DNA from: Aotearoamyces nothofagi | Lineage: Eukaryota; Ascomycota; Leotiomycetes; Leotiales; Tympanidaceae | DNA length: 64,000 nucleotides | Direction of reading: 5' to 3' | Assembly: GCA_015345905.1 (NCBI GenBank) | Contig: JADDTR010000016.1 | Coordinates: 4,631 to 68,630, forward strand | Shown here: positions 20,238 through 31,209 of the stretch, in pieces | Position numbering within the stretch: the stretch's first letter is position 1 | Layout of the letters: every line of letters starts with the position of its first letter | Translations under genes and position numbers: made by a program | The notes under the pieces: generated by a model | The model's database searches: none | The model's input: only the letters and a program-made list of their open reading frames with translations | Told to the model about the DNA's origin: nothing

Positions 20238-21155
20238 TCAGCGGATCCATAGTGGAGCTGGCGGCGGTGGGCCTTTGATTCTTGGAGTTGAGGCCATTGC
20301 TTCGCCTTCTGCATCTTGTGAAAAAGAACCACCACACATTGTCTGCACATATTGCACTCGGCGTAGAAGATCTAGTTCTTGCGTCTCTTCTCTGCTTAGT
20401 AACGATAGTAGATTCGGTAGTATCTGAAGGTAGAGAGGCTCGAACGACGAGCGAGTCTGTAATGCGTAGATTTCGAAGACAAGTGTATATATTCCAGCGG
20501 AACCCCAATCAAGAATCCAAAAACTGCCATCATTTCGCCAAATGATATTTCGTAGCGCGAGATCATTATGACATAGGCTGAATTGTCGAGAGTTGAGACT
20601 TATTTTTCCATTGGGATTGCAAATATCTGGTTTGAATCGCAGGTATGCGTGTAGTCGTTGATTGATCCAATTCTCTAGATCTCTGATGGACTTGAAAGGC
20701 GTACCAGCACCTTCATCACCAAAGATATAGCCTTGGGCAATTTCATTGCCCATAGGACCTGGAACCCACCCCTCTGGCAGAGGAATCTGCGATAGATGAG
20801 TAATTGCCCTGACTATTCGAAGAACAGCATCTGCTTCAGGTATCTCTCCAGCACTATGGTCTGCATACTCCATAACGAGAAAACCTTCCGTAGGTGTGTT
20901 TTCATCAGTAAAGAATCTCAGAACTTTGGGAACACGGAAGATGTTGAAATCAGCATGATTCCAAACATACTCCTGTATAACTGCCTCTCCAGCTGTAACA
21001 CCAAGCCCGTGTTTAACCACAACTGTCTCACTGAGCCTGACCACTCTGGGACCCAATCTTTCCGAACGATGACAGGCTTGTATAATTTCTTCATTGCTCA
21101 TTTCAGAAATATCAGGCCCTACGTCAGAGCAGTTGTACGAGTTCGAGAGATGCAT
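20238..21155 (-). CDS. Aminoglycoside-phosphotransferase-like (APH) kinase
   Basis: A single 305-residue open frame without introns. The N-lobe has VVRLSETVVVKHG with the probable ATP-binding lysine, followed by EYVW (helix C region) and the hinge FLVMEYADH. The C-lobe has the Brenner motif LCHNDLALRNIIW (HND...N) and the metal-binding ILDWGSAGIY. This is the APH/choline-kinase fold. Such genes are abundant and mostly uncharacterised in fungi, often in accessory regions; the name does not imply drug resistance. The last 30 residues are Pro-rich and look like a divergent tail. It converges on the DUF7770 gene, and its upstream side is AT-rich relic DNA. The start at 21155 is the first ATG; a second at residue 19 is possible. 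Confidence 0.85.
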   Translation of the reverse strand: MHLSNSYNCSDVGPDISEMSNEEIIQACHRSERLGPRVVRLSETVVVKHGLGVTAGEAVIQEYVWNHADFNIFRVPKVLRFFTDENTPTEGFLVMEYADHSAGEIPEADAVLRIVRAITHLSQIPLPEGWVPGPMGNEIAQGYIFGDEGAGTPFKSIRDLENWINQRLHAYLRFKPDICNPNGKISLNSRQFSLCHNDLALRNIIWRNDGSFWILDWGSAGIYTLVFEIYALQTRSSFEPLYLQILPNLLSLLSREETQELDLLRRVQYVQTMCGGSFSQDAEGEAMASTPRIKGPPPPAPLWIR

Positions 21156-21599
21156 CCGGGATTTTATGAGGAACGTTGGGCAACGGTCTCAACTTTCACT
21201 TTTTCTGGCTTCAAACTACCCGTGCCGTCGAGGCTTTCAGCTGCGGCGGGGCCGCCACAGGGGCCATTCGGAGTGGGTCTGTGTAGGTAGGGGTCGGCAG
21301 CGCATGACGAGGCCAAACAGCTGAGCGAAGGGGGGGTTGGAAAAGGATTGAAGAAGGAGATGGTCGAGTAGTTGGGGGGAGGACGAGCTTTATAGACGTT
21401 GAAAAGCAGCGGTGGGCTCGTGCGCGCGCCTTCCCCGAAGCGGAGGGCCGCCAAACCCGGGGGGGCAAACCACAGTACTCAGATAATATTATAGTAAATT
21501 TTATAATATATTATTAATATATTATAAATATATTCTATTTGACATTATATAGAGACGAGAAATCTATAGTTCAGAAGACATCAATTTGAGCTCGGTGAA
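21156..21599. other. Intergenic region with AT-rich block
   Basis: Contains a C/G-rich segment and, at 21480-21546, a block almost wholly of A and T (repeated AATATATTATAA-like motifs). No gene supported. Confidence 0.5.
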
Positions 21600-21695
21600 A
21601 GGTCGGCTGACCATGGCAGAGCTCGGCTGACCATTCTCCACTAAAAGTGGAGTTAGCGGTGGTCAGCCGAGCTCTTAGCGTAGGTCAGCCGACCT
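21600..21695. repeat. Nested 96-bp palindrome
   Basis: Three tiers of inverted repeats share one centre: 21600-21612 with 21683-21695 (13 bp), 21618-21633 with 21660-21675 (16 bp), and 21636-21642 with 21646-21652 (7 bp, AAA loop). The outer and middle tiers also share the direct motif CGGCTGACC, so it occurs twice on each strand. The whole could form a long interrupted hairpin. Confidence 0.85.
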
Positions 21696-24600
21696 GCGAA
21701 CTCGCCAGCCAGCTAGTCAAAGACTCGCGCTCCTATACTTAAAATGGACCGAGGCTGTCATTATAGCTTCTTGTTCACCCTGAAGGCCTTTGGCTAGTAA
21801 TGACGGCCAATTTCGTACCTCGTCAGTACTGTAGAAATATGGTGGATTCTCTTCTCCTGGCCTGCGGCTAAATTTCCCGACGAGCTAGTTGCATTTTGTT
21901 CAAGTGGTTCTTTAGCAGAGCCTGGCTTTTACAGTAGTCACGGGGCAGCCTGAGGTAGTTATCAATAGTCTCCGGGACTCTGTCCGAGCGTCTGCGCGGC
22001 AACGAAGGTCTGTGTCTTTTACGAAGTGTTCCTTGCGCAAAAGTCCATAGTACCGTCTTCTATCACGTATGAATCGCGCCTCGCTCGTCGGATTCGTCTG
22101 CTTGGCGACATGCACGCCTTGCACGGCAACGAGCAAGTCCTCGAGCAGTGGAGCGCTGCAGCCAAGCGAAATGGGAGCAACGAAGAAGGGCCGTCCAGGT
22201 ATGCATTGGGCGCATAAAACCGGCGCCAGAAGAGTAGATGCATAAGTCGCTCGGCAAGGGCTGAGGACGACGATGAAAAGGGGTATCCAAGGCATCAATC
22301 AGATCGCAAGCTGTGCAGACAAGAATACGACTTTGGCGTGTGTGGCTTCATGGCTTCATGGCGTTATGGCGTTATGGGGCAGGACAGCATGAAACGTCGC
22401 GGGACGCGATCGGGCCTGGAAGGGAAAGCGGGAGCTCCGGTGGTGAGCGGTGGTGAGCTGGATCGAGGAGGGAGGAGGCCCTGTTGCTGTGCGCTGACGC
22501 TGGGCTGGTGGGCTGTCCGAGCGTGGAGAGACGGTGGCCGACGCCGTAGCGAAGGCCTGCTTTGGGGCTGTGCTCGCTGGCTCTGACCAGAGGGTGCGCT
22601 GTGGACGCTGGCTGGGCGAATCGAATAGAGAACGGGATGCTGTACTTGCTGCGTCGCAGGGGGAGGGTCGGCGGTCACGAGGAGCGCCAGGGTTGAGGAC
22701 TTGGGGACTTGGGGACGGGGACGGGGACGGGGACTGGGAGGGAGGATGACGAGAAGAAAGAACAAGGGGCTTTGTTGGCGGTCCGCGGCCGCTAGAAGGG
22801 CCATGCAGGTACAGTACAGTGCCAGAGTAGTACCGACAGTACCGACAGCACCGACAGTACCGAAGTCAGAACACCTCCACAGCCAACGACAGGAGTACCG
22901 TAGTCCAGTACAGTAGCTATCCGCAGTGGATTTGCAGCCCCGTTTGACACCTCGGTACGACAGTAACGGCGGCTCAGCTTCAGCAGCAATTTATTGTTCT
23001 CTATACTAGCACAGTCTGCACAGTCTGCACAGTACATTAATTAAATTAAGAAGCAGTGGCCGTTGCTTAGGCTTAGGCTCCGTCACTCAGTGAGGCCTCG
23101 GCTCTGTTCAGCGTAAGCGGGCAGCGGGTAGCGGGTACGCAAATGAGAGTTCGCTGTTGACGTCGGATATAGTAAGTACAGTACAGTACTGTACATATAT
23201 ATGTACTTGACACGGCTTCCTCCTGGATCAGGTTAACCTGTTCAGCAGCGGGGACTTGTAAAGTTACTAGCTATACTTCCGGACAACCGACGAGCGTGTA
23301 GGCAGTCTTGTTACCGTACTCGCATCTCTCCACACTCACTCAAAGCGAAGCGTGGGACTGTACATCACATCACATCACAGTGAGCACTGCAGCTATCTGA
23401 TGGCAAACGGCTACTACGGCAGTTGCTGTCTGTGCATCATTTCTTAGTGGATCGTGGATATCGGACCGCGCTCTCTCTCTCTCTCTCTCTCTCACCAGCA
23501 TACTGTAACCGTAGCGTAGCCGCAGCATTGCAATAGCAGAGCAATAGCATAGCATAGCATAGCAATAGCATAGCAATAGCATAGCAACAGCAGTGGCAGT
23601 GTCTACCAACCACCACATCACTCTTCGTGATACGCATGGCCTGGCGTTTATCCGTGACAGTTTCGAAACGCCAAGAGCAGTGCCATCGCCAATGATTCCA
23701 GCACCGCCGACCAAGAGTCGAAGCCTGGGAGCCTGCAGAGATGGTAAATCTATTTTCAACAGCACATGGACACCGCGAACACGAACACATGGACGCATGG
23801 GCTTGTCATGCTCCAAGACTGGGGAGCAGGCAAGTAAGGTTTTCAACACATCCGCACATCGCTACGGAGTGCAGCGTAGCCGTCTGTAGCCCGTCGAATA
23901 AACATCCGGATCCCTGGTTCCTGCTGTCGAGTCTTCGACGCACTGGATGATGATGCCGGGATGCCAGCCGCATTCATTTCATCTCAGGGTCGAGAGGCCC
24001 TGCCTCTGGCCCTGCTCTGGCGGACGTGCTCGGCCCGTTCGTGAATCGCACAGCGCCGTCAGGACGTTTTGGGTGGCCAGCGTCCAGAAGAGGCTGCGCA
24101 CCTGAGCTGTGGCCCCCCTCCCGCCCCTCCCCCTGCAGGCCTGGCGGCGGTTCTTGCTCCCCCGGCAATGCGCCGACACGTGATGGGGCCCATGCTGCCC
24201 TCAGACCCGTACCTGCAGAAGGGCACCCGCCCATCGGGCCTAGCGGCCAACGGAGAGAGATTGGCTTCTTGTTTCAAAATGAAGGGGGCCCTGGGCTGTT
24301 ATGCTTCTCCACACTCGGCCGACTCGATCTTCTGTTTTGTGCTGTACTGTGCTGTACTGAAGCACGTGGCGCCCACGGTCCCTACCCACCTATGTACAGT
24401 ATTTGTGGCAGGCTGTAGACTGCAAGTAGCCCCCTTTTCTGGTCTTCTTCCACTACCCGCCTTTTCTGTTCTGTTCTATCCTGATCTATCCTGTTCTGCT
24501 TGGGCTTGACTCTTGGGCTGCCATCTCGAAGCGTGGTTGGTGATGTGAACGCATTGACCTTGCACTGCCATTGGCACCGGCACTACCACCGACACTCAGA

Positions 24601-25291
24601 CTGCATTGACACCGCCGATGACCCTGGCTATGGATGGTGGTCCGGAGTCTTCGACGGGCAGGAAACCCCTTCCAGTAACTGCCCATGCCTTCAGACGGCC
24701 CCAGTTAGTCACGCCTGTCACGCCTGTCAAGCTTGTCAAGCTTGTCCAGCCATACCGAGACATCAAACTCGCTACGATGCAGGGTGACTCTATTCATGTA
24801 TACGGGGTCGATTTCTGATCTGATCCAGCTGCTTCAGTCAACTAGAGCTGCCTGCGATGACCGGGATCTGTGGAGAACATCGCCCATACCGGTTGAATCT
24901 CACTGGCCTCGACCATCTCTGTCCCCGTCTCTGCTCATCATGGCCCATCATACAGGGGATCCCGTCGCTTTTCCACTGGCCATCGACATGGGCTGGGACT
25001 AAAAAAGATGTGTCTGTGGCCGGCTAGCTCCTCTCTTCCACAGGTTGAGAAAAGATATATATCTTCGTGAGATCCTGCTCAGGAACCTCTCTTTCCTCCT
25101 CACCCTTCTCCAATCTCTTCTCTCTATCCTTAGTTCAAACCATCATCTTGAGAGTCAAAGTCATTCGCTTCTTTGCTCTCGCTCCTTTGCTCTCGCTCTC
25201 TTTTTCATATTTTATACTACACTACATTCGCTCGTCGATCACTACAAGACGGTTATCAAAACCTCTATTTTCAAATAACCTATTGGCCATT
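21696..25291. other. Gene-free accessory stretch
   Basis: About 3.6 kb with no open frame of convincing composition. It has GGGGAC-type repeats near 22700-22738, TACAGTAC motifs at about 22808, 22910 and 23175, a (CT)n run at 23470-23493 and an AGCATAGCAAT repeat at about 23524-23592. The last few hundred bases should be the promoter and 5' UTR of the wall-protein gene. Confidence 0.5.
23470..23592. repeat. (CT)n tract and AGCATAGCAATA repeat
   Basis: A 24-bp CT run, then about 70 bp of overlapping AGCAATAGCAT/AGCATAGCAT units. Confidence 0.85.
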
Positions 25292-27644
25292 ATGAAGACT
25301 ACTTTCGTTTCTCTCCTAGCCCTTGCAGCTGGCTTAAAGCAGGCTGCTGCTACTGTAAGTCATCATCTTTATATGCACTTCTCTTCCCGCACCTGACTGA
25401 TATATATCTAGGGCTTTACCGATGCCTCTGTATTCTCTTGCCCAAGCAATACCGACACTACATGTAACGATCAACAGTCTGAAGGTTGGGACTGGAGTGA
25501 TCTTGCAGTTGGACAAGTTAGCTCATACAGTGGTTTCGAATTCTCCGGTTTTACTTGTGCCAACTCATTCTCAAAGAGAGATCTGCTAGCTCCCCGTACT
25601 TTCCAGGTATGCATAAGAATATCGAGCCTATAATGCATTTACTAACAGTGGCAGAGCAAATGTATCACCGGTTCCGCATCCTCGGATACGAGTTCTTGCC
25701 CAAAGGTCTCATGTGGTTCATCGAGCAGCAGCAGAAGCAGCAGCAGCAGCTCCAGCGTTTCTTCCTTTTCTATCGATGTTTTGCAAGTCAGCGTTGAGTT
25801 TGACTGTGATCTTGAATTCCACTACACCTTGCAGGATGGTTCAACCTGCAAGCAAACAACGTCTTGCTCTACCCAAGGTACCACTGTCAAGAACACCCAA
25901 TGCGGTGGTGCTACTGATGTTACTGTCGTTTACCCAGGCGGTAGCAGTTCCGGATCAAGCTCAAGCTCGGGATCAGGCTCAGGATCAGGATCAGGCTCAG
26001 GATCAAGCTCAGGCTCAAGCTCAGGCTCAAGCTCTTGCAGCATTGGTATTCACAGCATTGGCTTCAACTGCGGTTCTGCGACCTCAACCGCCTATAAGTA
26101 TTCAGCAACTGTTTCATCTTCGGCTTCCGTCGTCACCAGTATCCCAGCCAAGACTACCGGCCACTCTAGCGCTGCTATTACTACTCCTGCTACCTCCCCT
26201 GCTGAGACAACACCTGCCTCATCCGCGGAGACTACACCAGCTGTTTCCTCGGGGGCTAATAGTGCTAGCTCGCCGGCCGAGACTCCTGCTATCAGCACTT
26301 CTGTTGTGATCACGAACTCTGCTGCTAGTTCAACAGTCGCAACTTCAGAGTCATCGCCAGCGGCCTCCTCAGCCACCTCCTCAGCCGCCTCCTCAGCTGC
26401 CGTAACCGGATCGAGCCCTGCTACAGTCCCCATTTTCTCTAACTCTACTGCCATTGTCTCTACCGGTACCTCGCCAGCTACTTCATCTGTAGTGATTTCA
26501 CCTGCTGAGTACACTACTGTCTTGTAAGTGGTTATCATTTTCATAATTTATTAAACTACTAACAAATATCTAGCGTCACGGACACCACCACCATCTGCCC
26601 TGTTACAGAGACCCACGTCTCTGCGGGCGTTACCTCCATTGAGACCACCCTGACTGTTTCCACCATTCAAGTCACCACAACCCAGACACTTACATCTAGT
26701 ACCTCGGTAGCTACTTCATCTGTAGTGATTTCACCTGCTGAGTACACTACTGTCATGTAAGTTTTCCCGATTTCCATAATCTGTTCAACCTCTGACAAGT
26801 ACATAGTGTCACGGACACTACTACCATCTGTCCTGTTACAAAAACCCACGTCTCTGCGGGCGTTACCTCCATTGAGACCACCCTGACCGTCTCCACCATT
26901 CAAGTCACCACAACCCAGACAATTACGAGCACCACTGCATCTTCAGCCCCGAGCTCTTCAACTTCTGCGACTACTTGCCCGGAAATTCTCCCCAGCTGCT
27001 TGAACACCTTCCTTCCAGCCAACTGCACCTCCAACACGGACACCTCCTGCTTCTGTCCATCCAGTGACTTCACCACTCTTGTTTATGAGTGTCTTGCTGC
27101 TCATGGTGCCAGCGATTCTGAGATTAGCTCTGCTACCTCCTACTTCCAGGGTATTTGCGGTTCCTACGTCGCAGGTAATCCAGCTATTATCACCGCTACT
27201 CCAACTGTCACTGGAAGTGTCACTACCACCGCTACAGTCACCGGTGCATACACAACTATCTCCCTCGCCACAACAATAGTTGTCACATACTCAGCTGAAG
27301 GCGCATCATCATCCACTTGTAGCACGACCACAATCTCAACTGCTGTGACCGTTCCCGAGGTTGTCTTCGAGACCATTACCGCGAGCTCAGGTACCTCCGT
27401 TGCTCTTGTAACCGGAACTTCCCCAGCCACAGTTGCAGCTGCAACCACCGCCTACACTGCACCGACCAGTGCCTACTCAACTCTAGCTCAAACTAGCTTT
27501 GCGAGCGTCTCAAAGACATCAAGCGGCAACGGTACCGCCACAGCCTCTGCCACAGCGGTTGCCTTCACCGGCGCCGCATCGCGATCATCTGTCGGTGCAG
27601 GTATCGTTGGAGCAGCAATGGCCTTCGCTATCTTCGCTTTGTAA
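25292..27644 (+). CDS. GPI-anchored Ser/Thr-rich cell-wall protein with Cys-rich domains
   Basis: Five exons: 25292-25354, 25412-25606, 25655-26523, 26574-26756, 26807-27644 (715 residues). Residues 1-20 are a signal peptide (hydrophobic LLALAAGLKQAAA). A Cys-containing N-terminal domain follows (SCPSNTDTTC, WDWSDLAVGQV, FTCANSF, then EFDCDLEFHYTLQDGSTCKQTTSC). The middle is a Ser/Gly tract and long Ser/Thr/Ala/Pro stretches suited to O-glycosylation. A CFEM-like module lies around CLNTFLPANCTSNTDTSCFCPSSDF..CLAAHG. The C-terminus has small residues followed by a hydrophobic tail (VGAGIVGAAMAFAIFAL), as in GPI-attachment signals. The expected location is the plasma membrane or wall. Exons 4 and 5 start with near-identical sequence after their introns, from an internal duplication. 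The start is the only ATG giving a signal peptide. Confidence 0.85.
26461..26926 (+). repeat. 233-bp tandem duplication spanning exon and intron
   Basis: Two consecutive units (about 26461-26693 and 26694-26926) each contain the end of one exon, a 50-bp intron and the start of the next exon. Intron starts are exactly 233 bp apart. The exonic parts (from ACTTCATCTGTAGTG to ACAACCCAGAC) are nearly identical; the introns share only splice signals. Confidence 0.85.
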
Positions 27645-28206
27645 GCGTGGAAAACGATGGGATGGAAACATGCATTTGAGGCGTTCAATTCAGAATTTTG
27701 CATTTTATCGAGCGATTTAGCGTTGCAGACAACTGCAGGCTACGACGGTCAGACGGCCACATCACATTTGCAAATTTAAGAAGAGAGAAGAGACGGTCTC
27801 GGCTCGATTTCGAGTGTAATAAATACCAGTGTGTTAATATATGCTCCTTTAGTAGATAGGAATCGAATGGAAGTACTTCATTATCTGTCTTGGAGTGAGT
27901 GAGCAGTATATAACATTGTAGGATTAAAATTAGGATGCCTATATCTATGTCTCTGTTATCATTGTCATCCCCGTCATGATTATACGTACTCGCTGCTGTC
28001 ACTAACGTCATTAGCACCAACTATACAAGGCGTATTATGTATACAACCTGTAGCCACGTGACATTATCACATGATTTAGTTGTCTCTTTTGACAGCCTGA
28101 CAGCCTGACAGCCGAACATGGGCCGGATTAGGCGAACAACGAGGCTGAGATATCTTACTTGTGAATACATCAGTGGAAGCAACCATCGCCATGACCTGAA
28201 AACCCC
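27645..28206. other. Intergenic region
   Basis: 3' flank of the wall-protein gene and promoter of the 5-phosphatase. A CAGCCTGA motif is repeated at about 28093-28112. Nothing else seen. Confidence 0.5.
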
Positions 28207-29559
28207 ATGCTAGCAGGTCTTCCAATGGCCTCTTTAAATTTATACATTCTCACTTTCAACTGCGCTCGCCAGCTGATCGACACCCAGGCCTTTGCGTCCC
28301 AGCTCTTTAACGGTGTCGATTCTGCCCCGGATCTGGTCGTCATCTCTCTCCAAGAGATAGCCCCGATCGCGCAGTCATACATTGGAGGCTCATTCCTAGA
28401 GCCCTACCTCTCTCGATTCCGCGATGCTGTCCGGATTGCGGCGGAAGCGCTCGGCGGAGGCGAATATACCTCGGTCGCAGAGCGACACGTGGGCATGACG
28501 GCGATCCTGGCGTTTGCTAGAGATCCTGCAGCCGTCGGGAGCGTCGAGACTGCGGGAGTCGGCCTCGGAGTGTGCGAAACAGGAAACAAAGGTGCGGTCG
28601 GTCTGCGGCTGCTGTATCGAGATGCGCGAGGCGCTGGAAATGCGTCCGCGGAGCTGACCTTCGTAGCGGCGCACCTGGCAGCTATGGAGGATGCAGTCGA
28701 GCGCCGAAACGAAGACTGGAAGAGCATAGTACGGCGGTTGGTCTTCTCTTCGGCCGCGCATGGCCGAGGAGGCAGCGCGGAGTCCCTTTCGTCCCCTGGG
28801 AACGAAGACGAACGTCCGTTACTGGCAGCGTCTCCGCGATATGCCGGCATCTACAAGCCTACGTCCCATCTATTCGTCGCTGGGGACCTCAACTACCGAA
28901 CATCCATCATCAAGCCAGGTCCTTCTGCTCACCGCGACTCCTTCCCCCAGCCGCACCACGGCGAAGACTCTCCTCGGCATCGCTCCAAGCTCCTCGAGAA
29001 CGACCAGCTCACCCAAGAGCGCGACGCCGGCCGCACCTGCCACGGCCTCATCGAGGCCCCCATCACCTTCCCGCCAACGTACAAGTACGGCCCGTCCGAG
29101 CCGTTCCTGGTGCCCGACGAGGACGCGGCCCGGTGGAACTGGGCGCCGCACCGCTGGCCCAGCTGGTGCGATCGCATCCTGTATCTCGGCGCGCCGGCGT
29201 GGCTCCGCGCCCGCGACCCCGGCGCCCAGATCGTCCCCCGCCGCTACGTCGCCCTGCCGCAGTTCCCCACGTCCGACCACCGCGCCGTCGCCCTGGCCCT
29301 CGCCGTGCCGCTCGCGCCCATCCCCGACCCCGGCGGCGACGGCGGGGACGGCGGGGATGTCGAGGATCCTCGGATCAGGCCGCCGTTCGCTATCGACCCC
29401 GGCTGGGAGCGGAGGAGGGAGAGGGCGAGGCTCCTCGAGCTGGTGGTCGGCTTCGGCGTCTATTTCGCCGCTACGTGGGAGGGGAGGTGCGTCGTGCTTG
29501 CTGCGGCGATTGGCATTGCTGGCGGCTATTTCGTACTTAGAGCGCTGCTCGACTGTTAG
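28207..29559 (+). CDS. Inositol polyphosphate 5-phosphatase with C-terminal membrane anchor
   Basis: Single exon, 450 residues. All signature motifs of the IPPc catalytic domain are present in order: TFNCAR (16-21), LQEI (48-51), GNKGAV, FVAGDLNYR (223-231), FPPTYKYG (about 289-296), PSWCDRIL (318-325, the family P-x-WCDR-I/V-L motif) and SDHRAV (about 356). It hydrolyses the 5-phosphate of PI(4,5)P2 or related inositol lipids. The tail after residue 400 is charged and then hydrophobic, ending CVVLAAAIGIAGGYFVLRALLDC, which fits a tail anchor. This layout (short N-terminus, no Sac1 domain, C-terminal anchor) is like yeast Inp54, an ER-anchored enzyme, though orthology is not proved. M1 at 28207 or M7 at 28225 could be the start. 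Third-position GC rises sharply after about 28960. Confidence 0.9.
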   Translation: MLAGLPMASLNLYILTFNCARQLIDTQAFASQLFNGVDSAPDLVVISLQEIAPIAQSYIGGSFLEPYLSRFRDAVRIAAEALGGGEYTSVAERHVGMTAILAFARDPAAVGSVETAGVGLGVCETGNKGAVGLRLLYRDARGAGNASAELTFVAAHLAAMEDAVERRNEDWKSIVRRLVFSSAAHGRGGSAESLSSPGNEDERPLLAASPRYAGIYKPTSHLFVAGDLNYRTSIIKPGPSAHRDSFPQPHHGEDSPRHRSKLLENDQLTQERDAGRTCHGLIEAPITFPPTYKYGPSEPFLVPDEDAARWNWAPHRWPSWCDRILYLGAPAWLRARDPGAQIVPRRYVALPQFPTSDHRAVALALAVPLAPIPDPGGDGGDGGDVEDPRIRPPFAIDPGWERRRERARLLELVVGFGVYFAATWEGRCVVLAAAIGIAGGYFVLRALLDC

Positions 29560-29987
29560 AGGGCCTACTTGTTAGACGTGGCGGGCGCGCTATCATTCAT
29601 CAATCTCAAGGCCCTTCACACGATGGCGCAGCGATCGTGTACTAAATGTTTTTATTGCTTCTACGGAAACCACCCCGAACACAGACCGCTGGCAGCTTAA
29701 CAGACTGCCGCGTCACTTGTAATCTGCCCTTCCTGCTAGAACTTTACGTGTAGGAAACAGCGCGCCGTAGTAGTCATTATCTCCATAATTCTGGACCGTC
29801 ATGCAGGTTAGGCACGGCGCAGAAACTCCAATGCCATTTGCAAACTTCAAGACAGCCCAAGGAAAACGCCCGCAGGTGGCCGAGATGGCAGCTTATCTGC
29901 CGATAGATATAGTAGAAATCCTTCGTGTGCCCTCCTCTGTGGTAACTGCCATGCAGGATTCGCGACCTCGACTTTCTACCAGTGGCC
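29560..29987. other. Intergenic region between convergent genes
   Basis: 3' flanks of the 5-phosphatase and ATG3. No gene or structured RNA seen. Confidence 0.5.
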
Positions 29988-31209
29988 TCAGACCCCCATC
30001 GTGAAGTCGTGCTCAATACCGGGTGTTACGCTTGCCTATATGTGCGTTAGAGTGACTCGATGATGCTAGGCGGATCGGGGTAGCGACTCACCATGAATTT
30101 AAGGAAGACGACTAAATACTGGTCGACCCTGATGGCGACCTCATCCTCGGGCCCCGAATCGGCATCATGCTGCAGGACTTCCCACTCATCGTTTCCGTTG
30201 CCGCCAGCTTTCGCGCCCTCGGCAAACGAGTTCCTCTCTCTGTCGCCCAGAGCAGTCTTGCCCATGTCGTCAACAAGACCTTCCATGCCGATATCATGAT
30301 TGCCGGTTCCCGTCTTGCCAGAGCGTTGTTTTTCTCGGCGGATCTTGAGAGCGGCATCGGCACGGTCTAGTAGGGTCTTCATGACACTGGCGTGCTTGCA
30401 GGGGTGCACGGATGCCATCTTGATATTGTTGGAGAAGAACGGGAAGTCCTCGAGAGTTACAGTTTTGTCTTTGTAATCGCCAATGATGTCTTCCATCATA
30501 AGGTGCGGATCGAGTGGCTGGGAGCTTGGGAGGTAGCCAGAAAGATAGAGGCGAGGAGTGCGGTAATAAGGTGTATACGTGATGTATAATGTGTATGTTC
30601 GTAAAGGACTATATGATGCTCTGATGTTAGAGATAATCTTGTTTAATGAATGCTCCGAAGGCCAAAAACTTACGCAGTCGTGCTGCCGCCCTTTGGATCT
30701 CTGATAATAGCTTCCTCGTCGTCTTCTTCATCCTCCATGTCGGGAATCTCATCGTCGTCTTCTTCTCGTTCACCCATATTTCCACTCTCGTCTACAGTTC
30801 GCACATCGCGGAGTCTAGCCTCTTGGCTTGCAGCCAAACCGCCGGTCCTCAGCCATCCATCCTCGTCATCGCCCGGCGTGCCTGAGCCGCCGGCAGACTT
30901 GAAATCCTCGCCATCGCCCACCATGGCTTCGTCTTGGCCAGCATCTCCAGCGAAGTTCTCGTCGAGTCGTCGATGGCACGGCACGCCTCTGGTGACGAGG
31001 AACTGCTTACCCGCAGGCAGATACGTGACGCGTTTGCTCTCCGGAGATGCATCTGCCCAGGACCAGGTGGGGAACTTGTACACGAGGTAGTCACCTGCCG
31101 CGACGAACTCCTCGGGAGTTATCTGGCCGGTGGTTCGAAAGGTTGACGTGTGGGTTATAGGGGCCCACTGGTCGCGGACCCGAGAGAGCGTACTGTGCAA
31201 TATGTTCAT
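29988..31209 (-). CDS. ATG3: Autophagy E2-like enzyme Atg3
   Basis: Three exons on the minus strand: 30674-31209, 30092-30620, 29988-30035 (370 residues). The N-terminus carries the conserved start [45 protein letters not shown] and the [15 protein letters not shown] segment. An acidic flexible insertion follows ([17 protein letters not shown]), then the E2 core: [41 protein letters not shown] and the catalytic cysteine C253 in HPCKHASVM. The third exon supplies the canonical end [15 protein letters not shown]. Atg3 transfers Atg8 from Atg7 to phosphatidylethanolamine during autophagosome formation. The stop reached by reading through the last donor would remove that end, which supports the short last exon. 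Confidence 0.97.

Noticed and set aside
20238-21155. APH-like gene as an acquired antibiotic-resistance gene
   Set aside because: Fungal genomes contain many APH-fold kinases with unknown substrates; nothing here shows bacterial origin.
22338-24787. Several 70-150-codon openings on both strands
   Set aside because: They overlap each other in all phases over GC-rich simple sequence; none shows conserved-type composition or intron signals.
28572-29575. Two long alternate-frame openings (322 and 271 codons) within the 5-phosphatase
   Set aside because: Products of very high GC; the annotated frame has every catalytic motif.
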